Shown here one piece after another: positions 1-7,120 of a stretch of 64,000 nucleotides of DNA. Location: assembly GCF_042138895.1 (NCBI RefSeq), contig NZ_JBHIKW010000013.1:62001-126000 (forward strand), in the 5' to 3' direction. Every line of letters starts with the position of its first letter. Position 1 is the first letter of the stretch. A model generated the notes under the pieces. It did no database searches. It saw only the letters and a list, made by a program, of their open reading frames with translations, and had not been told where the DNA came from. Position numbers and translations under genes: made by a program. The DNA is from Cedecea selenatireducens. Lineage in GTDB: Bacteria; Pseudomonadota; Gammaproteobacteria; Enterobacterales; Enterobacteriaceae.

Positions 1-755
1 CCTTTCAGCTTATGGATCATATTGTTGGCCGTCACTTCCTGATCCGCTTTACGCAGCTTAGCGCGCTCTTTACGGAATGAAGAATAGGCCGGATGGGTAT
101 TCAGATTCGCCACGTACGCATTAACGCCTTCATTCACAGAACCGTAATGCAGGTAGCCTTTGACCTTGCCCGGCTCGCTGTTGCAGTGGCGCCTGGTACA
201 CTTCATGCCAAACAGGTTGTTGTTGCTGCGGGCAAGCTTAGAAGTCCCCCAGCCGCTTTCCGCCGCCGCCATCGTCGCCACCATATTGGTAGGGATAATG
301 TCGACTTTCTCCAGCAGGGTGTTCCACGGCACGCGGTTGGTGTTGCCGCGCCATGCTACCTTATACCGCTGGGTGATTTCTTTCAGGCGTGTGCGCTCAC
401 TCGGCGACCAACGCTTCTCGTACTGTTTTGAAATCAACCAGTTACGATCGGCAGTTATCACTGCATTTTGGCGGGTAATATATGGCATGACCGTCCGGAG
501 AAACGCTTTTTTCCTTGGTGTCCCGGAAGGGTATTTTCGCAAATCAGGAAGCGAACCATTTTCACTATTGCGAGAATACTCTTTTTTACTACTTGCCAGC
601 TTACTACTTACCGCTTTTTTACTGCTTATTTTCGTTATATGGGCCTTGCTGTGCGATTTAGGCTCATGTTTACTGGCGAACGCGTGACTTGAAAAGCCCA
701 CGGTCAGCAGCATGAGTATCGCGGCCCCGAATCGTCGGAATGGGGGTGATATCAT
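1..755 (-). CDS. bax: Bax protein, glucosaminidase-domain (3' part beyond window)
   Basis: The reading frame opens at ATG 753-755 and runs leftward off the window edge, so about 251 N-terminal residues are visible; E. coli Bax has about 274. The N-terminus is a hydrophobic signal-like stretch (ILMLLTVGFSSHAFA) followed by a Ser/Lys-rich linker. After that comes the conserved Bax block: LPDLRKYPSGTPRKKAFL, then MVATMAAAESGWGTSKLA and NNNLFGMKC, which carry the presumed catalytic Glu of the mannosyl-glycoprotein endo-beta-N-acetylglucosaminidase-like (peptidoglycan hydrolase) fold. AGGAG sits five bases upstream of the ATG. A role in peptidoglycan turnover is a family inference; the physiological role of Bax is poorly known. 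bax next to malS is also the E. coli order, although here another gene lies between them. Confidence 0.93.
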   Translation of the reverse strand, partial: MISPPFRRFGAAILMLLTVGFSSHAFASKHEPKSHSKAHITKISSKKAVSSKLASSKKEYSRNSENGSLPDLRKYPSGTPRKKAFLRTVMPYITRQNAVITADRNWLISKQYEKRWSPSERTRLKEITQRYKVAWRGNTNRVPWNTLLEKVDIIPTNMVATMAAAESGWGTSKLARSNNNLFGMKCTRRHCNSEPGKVKGYLHYGSVNEGVNAYVANLNTHPAYSSFRKERAKLRKADQEVTANNMIHKLK

Positions 756-1102
756 TAGCTCTCCTGGTCGGATCGATCGTTTCCAGTGCCTTATTTTTTA
801 AAAGGTTTTAGAAAAATAGGTGCGAATTATATCAAAATTAACCGCTCAGAGCACCTTTAGAAATAGTACTATTCCGAAACAATGTCACCTATGAACTTCT
901 TATAGTGATAAAAAGTATTGTAAAATTCGGGAGTTAATCACAGTTCATGATGCAGGAAAAAAATGAACTGCTGAGGGCTGTTCCCGCGTTTAGAGAGTGA
1001 GATTATTGGTTATATTTTTAAGGTGGCGGCGGCAATAACCTGGCAGAGGTGCAACCGGGGTTAAGGCGCTCAGATAACATTTGATACAGGAAAACTGGCA
1101 AC
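756..1102. other. Intergenic region between bax and coiled-coil gene
   Basis: This is AT-rich DNA without a credible gene. It must hold the divergent start signals for bax (leftward) and the gene at 1103 (rightward). A TATAAT on the minus strand (826-831) could be a bax -10, but its -35 is poor. On the plus strand TTCTTA (897-902) and TAAAAT (921-926), 18 bases apart, form only a weak sigma-70 match. No repeat or strong hairpin was found. Confidence 0.4.
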
Positions 1103-1858
1103 ATGAGCCTGGTGCAGAACCTGATAAAAAAAGCCTTTGCGACGGCGAATGCCAACGAAGCCGCCAGCTTCCTGGCCAGCGCATGCAACCGCATGAAATC
1201 GCATAACAAAGAGCAGATTCAGGCCGAGGTTAGCGCGGCATTAGTCAACGTTAATCTTGTTCGCATCAGTGAAAAACCGCCGCAGACCAAAACGGTTTAC
1301 CAGGACTCGCCGGAAACCCTCCGTCGCTTGAAAGACGCAGAATCTCTCTCTGCCAGCCTGCTTGCCCAGTTGCGTGAAGCCCAGCAGCGTTCCGCTCAGG
1401 GCGACACCGCAGAAACCACCACCCGCCTGCAAAGATATGAAAAACAGGTCGCAGAGCTCCAGAAAGCGCTGAATATCAGCCAGGAAATGCACCTCAAAGA
1501 ATCAGCCCTGGTACGCAGCGTGATGCAGCGGGAAATTGACGAGCTTAAAAGCCTGCTAAACCGCCAGAAAGAGTCCGGGTCCGGGCTGGCGGAGACTCAC
1601 CAACGCGAAAAAAACGAGCTGTATCAGCGCCTGGAAGCCGCGGACGAGCTGATAAAAACCCAGCAGGAGGCGCGCTACAAAGCGGAAGAGGAAGTCACCC
1701 AGCTACACGAAAAGCTGGCAAACCTGCAGGCAGATAACCACTACAGTTTTGAGCAGTGTGAAACCCTGAACGCCAGGCTCACCAAAACGATCGATGAGCT
1801 ACTGGCCACCCGCAATACGCTGACCGCGCACTTCGGCCACTGGCTGACGAATAAATAA
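1103..1858 (+). CDS. Unrecognised coiled-coil protein, possible DUF2786-like N-terminus
   Basis: This is a 251-residue soluble protein that I do not recognise as a named family. Residues 1 to about 35 (NLIKKAFATANANEAASF and following) resemble the short helical DUF2786-type domain, with EA-rich spacing and a terminal H-N; this is a weak resemblance by eye. From about residue 70 to 235 it is highly charged, Glu/Gln/Leu-rich and heptad-like (TTTRLQRYEKQVAELQKALN, QREKNELYQRLEAADELI), which indicates a long coiled coil. There is no signal peptide or membrane segment. ACAGGA lies upstream of the ATG as a plausible RBS. It lies between bax and malS, which adjoin each other in E. coli, so it is an accessory insertion. 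A structural or scaffolding role would be only a guess. Confidence 0.8.
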   Translation: MSLVQNLIKKAFATANANEAASFLASACNRMKSHNKEQIQAEVSAALVNVNLVRISEKPPQTKTVYQDSPETLRRLKDAESLSASLLAQLREAQQRSAQGDTAETTTRLQRYEKQVAELQKALNISQEMHLKESALVRSVMQREIDELKSLLNRQKESGSGLAETHQREKNELYQRLEAADELIKTQQEARYKAEEEVTQLHEKLANLQADNHYSFEQCETLNARLTKTIDELLATRNTLTAHFGHWLTNK

Positions 1859-1976
1859 AAACGTTAACGCCGTCACTCACCCTTGCGGCTCCACCCTGCA
1901 TAACGTAGGCGCAGGATGAGCGCCCCCCGTCTGAACGGTGGCAAACTGCGCAATAAATCCCCACAGGATGATGCGT

Positions 1977-4007
1977 ATGAAACGGTTCTCCCTCTGTCTT
2001 TTACTCACGCCTTACCTCGCTTACGCAGGCTGGACCGCACCGGGACTTCCTGCTTTTCAGGAAACGGGTCCGGGCCAGTTCATCAGCACCGCTCATCTGG
2101 CCAAAGGCTCGCTGCCGCTTAATCTGAAGCTAGATAACCAATGCTGGCAGCCTGCAGAAACCATCAAGCTTAATCAGGCTCTTTCACTCAGGCCGTGCTC
2201 AGGCGATGCGCCTGCGTGGCGACTTTTCCGAGCCGGAGAATACCAGGCACAGATAGATACCCGCAGCGGTACCCCCACGCTGATGCTCAGCATTAAGCCC
2301 GAGGCCAGCAGCCAGCCTCAACAGACGGTGGCGCAGTGCCCTAAATGGGATGGAAAGCCACTCACCGTCGACGTTAGCAGTACTTTCCCGGAAGGTTCAC
2401 TGGTGCGTGATTTCTACAGCGGAGGCACGGCAAAAGTTGAGCAAGGCCATATCACGCTGATGCCTGCCGCCGGAAGCGACGGTTTATTGCTGCTGGAATC
2501 CGCAGCCGTAGAAAAACCAGCGCCGTTTAGCTGGCACAATGCGACGGTCTACTTCGTTCTGACCGATCGTTTTGAAAACGGCAACCCTGCAAACGATAGC
2601 AGCTATGGCCGCCACAAAGACGGAATGCAGGAGATAGGCACCTTCCACGGAGGCGACCTCGCGGGGCTCACCAACAGGCTGGATTACCTGCAGCAGCTTG
2701 GTGTTAACACGCTCTGGATAAGCTCCCCGCTGGAGCAAATTCACGGCTGGGTGGGCGGCGGCACCAAAGGCGACTTCCCACACTACGCCTACCACGGTTA
2801 CTACACCCTGGACTGGACGAAGCTTGACGCCAACATGGGTAACGAAGCCGAGCTCCGCAAACTGGTGGATGAAGCCCACAGGCGCGGGATCCGCATTCTG
2901 TTTGACGTTGTCATGAACCACACAGGCTATGCGACGCTCGCCGACATGCAGGAGTACCAGTTTGGCGCGCTGTATCTCAAAGGGGATGAACTCAGGAAAA
3001 CGCTCGACGAGCGCTGGACTGACTGGCAGCCAGCGGCGGGCCAAAGCTGGCACAGCTTTAACGACTACATCAACTTTAGCGACAAAGCCGCGTGGGATAA
3101 GTGGTGGGGCAAGGCCTGGATCAGAACGGACATTGGCGATTACGACAACCCTGGCTTCGACGACTTAACTATGTCGCTCGCCTTCTTGCCCGATTTGAAA
3201 ACCGAAGCGACCGCTCCGGCAGAACTCCCGATATTTTACCGGCACAAGCCCGATACCGCCGCGAAGGTGATACCTGGCTACACCGTTCGCGACTACCTGA
3301 GCCACTGGCTTAGCCAATGGGTACGTGACTATGGCATTGATGGTTTCAGGGTAGATACCGCAAAACACGTTGAAAAAGCGGCCTGGCAGCAATTAAAAAC
3401 GCAGTCCAGCGCGGCATTAGCCGAATGGAAGCAGGCCAACCCGGACAAAAAAATCGATGATGCACCGTTCTGGATGACGGGCGAAGCCTGGGGCCACGGC
3501 GTGATGAAAAGCGATTACTACGCGAACGGCTTCGACGCGATGATCAACTTCGACTACCAGGAGCAGGCGGCCAAAGCGGTGGAATGCCTGGCCACGATTG
3601 CCCCTACATGGCAACAAATGTCGGACAAACTCCAGCAATTTAACGTGCTGAGCTACCTGTCCTCCCACGACACCCGCCTGTTCCGGGAAGGCGGACAAAA
3701 AGCGGCGGAGCTGCTGTTGCTCACGCCAGGCGCGGTACAGATTTTCTACGGCGATGAAACGCAAAGACCATTTGGCCCAACGGGGTCTGACCCGCTGCAG
3801 GGCACCCGCTCGGACATGAACTGGCCGGACGCCACAAGCAAGCAGGCCGCAACGCTTGCTCACTGGCAGAAGCTGGGCCAGTTCCGCGCCCGCCATCAGG
3901 CCATCGGCGCAGGAAAACAAACGACGTTAAGCGTCAAACAGGGCTATGCCTTTAGCCGGGTCAGCGGCAATGACAAGGTGATGGTGGTGTGGGCGGGGAA
4001 TCGATAG
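1977..4007 (+). CDS. malS: Periplasmic alpha-amylase MalS
   Basis: This is an alpha-amylase (EC 3.2.1.1, GH13) that hydrolyses maltodextrins in the periplasm. Starting at ATG 1977 gives 676 residues, the E. coli length; AGGA is placed 8-9 bases upstream, and the earlier in-frame ATGs (1968, 1971) would only lengthen the signal. The N-terminus (MKRFSLCLLLTPYLAYAG) is a signal peptide. GH13 landmarks are in order: DVVMNHTGY, DGFRVDTAKHVE (with the nucleophile Asp), MTGEAWGHG (with the acid Glu) and LSSHDTRLF. GGATGA hexamers at 1914-1919 and 1966-1971 resemble MalT half-sites and fit maltose control, but they are short and could be chance. The gene is followed directly by a long non-coding inverted repeat. 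Confidence 0.97.
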   Translation: MKRFSLCLLLTPYLAYAGWTAPGLPAFQETGPGQFISTAHLAKGSLPLNLKLDNQCWQPAETIKLNQALSLRPCSGDAPAWRLFRAGEYQAQIDTRSGTPTLMLSIKPEASSQPQQTVAQCPKWDGKPLTVDVSSTFPEGSLVRDFYSGGTAKVEQGHITLMPAAGSDGLLLLESAAVEKPAPFSWHNATVYFVLTDRFENGNPANDSSYGRHKDGMQEIGTFHGGDLAGLTNRLDYLQQLGVNTLWISSPLEQIHGWVGGGTKGDFPHYAYHGYYTLDWTKLDANMGNEAELRKLVDEAHRRGIRILFDVVMNHTGYATLADMQEYQFGALYLKGDELRKTLDERWTDWQPAAGQSWHSFNDYINFSDKAAWDKWWGKAWIRTDIGDYDNPGFDDLTMSLAFLPDLKTEATAPAELPIFYRHKPDTAAKVIPGYTVRDYLSHWLSQWVRDYGIDGFRVDTAKHVEKAAWQQLKTQSSAALAEWKQANPDKKIDDAPFWMTGEAWGHGVMKSDYYANGFDAMINFDYQEQAAKAVECLATIAPTWQQMSDKLQQFNVLSYLSSHDTRLFREGGQKAAELLLLTPGAVQIFYGDETQRPFGPTGSDPLQGTRSDMNWPDATSKQAATLAHWQKLGQFRARHQAIGAGKQTTLSVKQGYAFSRVSGNDKVMVVWAGNR

Positions 4008-4035
4008 TCGTCATATCGACTATTTAAGTTCGGCT

Positions 4036-4614
4036 AAGGTTCCGTTCACTTCCAGTTCGGTTTCATATGTCACCACCGAACCGGTGAACGACTCGGGGAA
4101 GTCACCGTCACTTCCCCGAGACCCCGGACTCCCGGCCAAATAAATCGACCGCTAAAGCGGCAGACCTCCGTTTTATCTCCCAGTCCTGGGTCGGCTGAGA
4201 TGCGTTCCCGACGCTCTCAGCCTCCGGCCGTTCCCGACGTCCGGACCCTGGCCAGTCGGAGAGAAAACGGAGGCGATTTAAGCCGGAACCGTGCCTCGCT
4301 TTTTGTTCCCAGCCACGCTGAACATCCCTGTCGCTTCAAGACTTACAGCCACTCCCTTGTTCCCGGCTCTTATCGCCCCCGGTTATGACCCAACTCAGGC
4401 GGGGTTGAGCTGCCGGGAGCAGCGAAAGAGAGCGATCGTCGGGAACGAATCGGGAACGACCCCGAATGTTTGGGTGATAGCCGGTGGGTTTACCGCTTTA
4501 GCGGCGATGAGCTCGCCGGGCGCCGGGGCTGTTCGGGGGATGGCGTTATCCCCCGGACACGTTCACCGTGCGCTGAAAGTGCAGGGGAAGCAGATCTCAA
4601 GGTGAACGGAACTT
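4036..4614. repeat. Long imperfect inverted repeat, non-coding foldback element
   Basis: The two arms of this ~580 bp region are diverged reverse complements in near-equal register. TTCCGTTCAC near the left end faces GTGAACGGAA near the right end. CGGTGAACG followed by a hairpin (CTCGGGGAAGT 4092-4102 with ACTTCCCCGAG 4110-4120) faces a matching hairpin (CGGGGGAT 4534-4541 with ATCCCCCG 4548-4555) followed by CGTTCACCG. CCGCTAAAGCGG (4149-4160) faces CCGCTTTAGCGG (4493-4504). Two GTTCCCGA copies on the left (4204, 4230) face two TCGGGAAC on the right (4439, 4450). Short open frames here look spurious. It starts about 28 bp after malS and ends about 190 bp before avtA. It could be a non-autonomous mobile element, the remnant of an inverted duplication, or a strongly folded RNA; I do not recognise a named family. 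Confidence 0.75.
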
Positions 4615-4804
4615 CATCCGTTTTCCCATAGAAAATATCATATGAGCCAGCATCAATGATGCCGCCGCCATTCAACATATCCTGCTACACAGCACGAATC
4701 CCACAGCATATTCGCCAACAGTGGCCAGGCTTACCGGGTTTGCACGGCGTTATTTGTAGCGCTATGGTTAGCCTCTTTTCAAAAGCATTCAGCAGACCCA
4801 CGTT

Positions 4805-6058
4805 ATGACGTTTTCACTTTTCGGCGACAAATTTACCCGCCATGCAGGCATTACCCGCCTGATGGAGGATCTCAACGACGGCCTGCGCACGCCCGGCGCT
4901 ATCATGCTTGGCGGCGGTAACCCTGCGCAAATCCCGGCGATGAACGACTACTTCCAGCAGCTGCTTTCCGAGATGCTGGCCAGCGGCAAACTGACCGACA
5001 CGCTATGCAACTACGACGGTCCGCAGGGGAAAAGTGAACTGCTAAAATTGCTTGCCGGAATGCTGCGCGATGAATTGGGTTGGGACATCGAACCACAGAA
5101 TATTGCACTAACAAATGGCAGTCAGAGCGCGTTTTTCTACTTGTTTAACCTTTTCGCCGGACGTCATGCGGATGGCCGCACCAAAAAGGTGCTTTTCCCG
5201 CTGGCGCCGGAGTACATCGGCTACGCGGATGCCGGGCTTGAAGAAGATCTGTTTGTCTCCACTCGCCCGAACATCGAACTGCTGCCGGAAGGCCAGTTTA
5301 AGTACCACGTTGACTTCGAACATCTGCATATCGGCGAAGATACCGGCATGATTTGCGTATCACGCCCGACTAACCCGACCGGCAACGTGATAACCGATGA
5401 AGAGCTAATGAAGCTGGACGCGCTGGCCAACCAGCACGGTATTCCGCTGGTTATCGATAACGCTTACGGCGTACCGTTCCCCGGCATTATCTTTAGCGAA
5501 GCCCGCCCGCTGTGGAACCCGAACATCATCCTGTGCATGAGCCTGTCCAAGCTCGGCCTGCCGGGCAGCCGCTGCGGAATCATTATCGCGAACGAGAAAA
5601 TCATCTCCGCGATCGGCAACATGAACGGCATTATCAGCCTGGCGCCGGGCGGGATTGGCCCGGCTATGGCCTGCGAAATGATTAAGCGTAACGATCTGCT
5701 GCGCCTGTCCGAGACGGTTATCAAGCCGTTCTACTACCAGCGCGTGCATGAAACTATCGCCGTTATTCGCCGCTACCTGTCGCCGGAGCGCTGCCTGATT
5801 CACAAACCGGAAGGCGCTATCTTCCTGTGGCTGTGGTTTAAAGACCTGCCTATCACCACCGAACTGCTGTACCAGCGCCTGAAAAAGCGCGGCGTGCTGA
5901 TGGTGCCGGGCGATTACTTCTTCCCAGGCCTGGATAAGCCGTGGCCGCACACTCACCAGTGCATGCGCATGAACTATGTGCCGGAGCCAGAAAAAATTGA
6001 GGCGGGGGTGAAAATCCTGGCCGAAGAGATTGAGCGAGCCTGGGCGGAAGCCGGGTAA
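4805..6058 (+). CDS. avtA: Valine-pyruvate aminotransferase AvtA
   Basis: This is a PLP-dependent class I/II aminotransferase (EC 2.6.1.66) that interconverts valine plus pyruvate with 2-ketoisovalerate plus alanine. It is 417 residues, the family length, and nearly identical in layout to E. coli AvtA: MLGGGNPAQIP near the N-terminus, NPTGN (substrate/PLP site), the VIDNAYG block with the Asp that contacts the pyridine nitrogen, and SLSKLGLPGSRCG containing the Schiff-base lysine. It ends in a bidirectional terminator shared with the nickel permease that converges on it. The promoter must lie in the ~190 bp to the right of the long inverted repeat. Confidence 0.98.
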   Translation: MTFSLFGDKFTRHAGITRLMEDLNDGLRTPGAIMLGGGNPAQIPAMNDYFQQLLSEMLASGKLTDTLCNYDGPQGKSELLKLLAGMLRDELGWDIEPQNIALTNGSQSAFFYLFNLFAGRHADGRTKKVLFPLAPEYIGYADAGLEEDLFVSTRPNIELLPEGQFKYHVDFEHLHIGEDTGMICVSRPTNPTGNVITDEELMKLDALANQHGIPLVIDNAYGVPFPGIIFSEARPLWNPNIILCMSLSKLGLPGSRCGIIIANEKIISAIGNMNGIISLAPGGIGPAMACEMIKRNDLLRLSETVIKPFYYQRVHETIAVIRRYLSPERCLIHKPEGAIFLWLWFKDLPITTELLYQRLKKRGVLMVPGDYFFPGLDKPWPHTHQCMRMNYVPEPEKIEAGVKILAEEIERAWAEAG

Positions 6059-6071
6059 CGAGCAGCAATAG

Positions 6072-6099
6072 AAAACGGGGCTCAAGGCCCCGTTTTTTT
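6072..6099. terminator. Bidirectional rho-independent terminator, avtA / nickel permease
   Basis: The stem ACGGGGC / GCCCCGT (6075-6081 with 6087-6093) has a five-base loop, flanked by AAAA on the left and seven T on the right. It serves avtA rightward and, with a shorter U-tract, the leftward hyc-hyd-fdh-hypF-permease transcript. Confidence 0.85.
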
Positions 6100-7120
6100 A
6101 TCTCACCACTAAAGCGTCGTACCCTTTCCAGCGGTAGTTCAGCATCGAAATTCCCCAGCAGGCGATAAACAGCCCGACGACGACAAATCCTGCGTTGCCG
6201 AGATTATCGTTGAGCGCGCCAACCCACGACCAGATACCGTCCTCAAGCCCGAACTTGTCCGCCAGCAGGCCCAGCGCCTCGAGGCCGCCGATAAACAACG
6301 CCACCACCACAGAAGTGCCGGTAATCGTCATGTTGTAGTAAAGCTTGCGCTGCGGCTTGTTGAAGGCCCAGCCGTAAGCGCCAACCATAATCACGTTGTC
6401 GAGGGTATCCACCAGCGCCATGCCGCTGGCAAACAGCGCCGGGAACACCAGAATCGACCAGATAGACATCCCGCTGGACGCGCTGGCGGCAGAAATGCCC
6501 AGCACGCCGATTTCGGTGGCGGTATCAAAGCCCAGGCCGAACAGGAAACCAACCAGGTACATGTGCCAGCTTTTGCCGATCAGGCGGAAAACGGAGTTAA
6601 ACAGCCAGCTCATCATGCCGCCGCCGGTCATTTCCGTCGCGTCTGCCGCCAGCGGCTCGCCGCGTTTAAGCTGGCGGAAGTTGCGCCACACGCCGCGTAA
6701 AATAACGAGGTTCACCAGCGCCATCGCCAGCAGGAAGCAGGCTGAAACAGCGGTGCCGATCACGCCGCCAACGTCGTGAAACCAGTCCATTCTTTGCTGG
6801 AAGGCCGCCGCCGTGGCCGCAATAGCGACAGAAGCCAGAATCACAATGCTGGAGTGGCCCAGCGAGAACCAGGCCCCCACGCCAAACGGGCGTTTTCCCT
6901 GCTGCATCATCTTGCGGGTCACGTTATCAATCGCGGCAATATGATCGGCATCTACCGCGTGACGCAGGCCATAACACCAGGCCAGCAGGCTGGCCGCCAT
7001 CAGCGCCGAGCTGTGGTTAAACGCCACCAGCGCCCAGGCCCATGCGGCAAAGTTAGCCGCCACTAAAACCGCCAGCAGCAGGCCGGCTCGTGGATTGTCA
7101 CGAAGAACACGCATTAACAT
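6098..7120 (-). CDS. Nickel/cobalt permease, NiCoT (HoxN/NixA) family
   Basis: This is an inner-membrane high-affinity Ni2+ (or Co2+) permease of 340 residues with about eight hydrophobic segments. The family signature RHAVDADHIAAIDN (metal-binding HX4DH helix) is seen near residue 53, and FSLGHSSIV follows. The ATG at 7120 overlaps the 3' end of hypF by 23 bases, and AAGGA sits about nine bases upstream inside hypF, so translation is probably coupled. Placed last in the FHL transcript, it most likely feeds nickel to the HypA/HypB insertion machinery; that role is inferred from context. E. coli uses the unrelated NikABCDE ABC transporter, so this is a different supply route. Confidence 0.9.
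   Translation of the reverse strand: MLMRVLRDNPRAGLLLAVLVAANFAAWAWALVAFNHSSALMAASLLAWCYGLRHAVDADHIAAIDNVTRKMMQQGKRPFGVGAWFSLGHSSIVILASVAIAATAAAFQQRMDWFHDVGGVIGTAVSACFLLAMALVNLVILRGVWRNFRQLKRGEPLAADATEMTGGGMMSWLFNSVFRLIGKSWHMYLVGFLFGLGFDTATEIGVLGISAASASSGMSIWSILVFPALFASGMALVDTLDNVIMVGAYGWAFNKPQRKLYYNMTITGTSVVVALFIGGLEALGLLADKFGLEDGIWSWVGALNDNLGNAGFVVVGLFIACWGISMLNYRWKGYDALVVR

Noticed and set aside
4200..4605. Short open frames (62-104 codons) in the malS-avtA gap
   Set aside because: They lie wholly in the inverted-repeat element, have no RBS or family resemblance, and follow from its GC-rich composition.
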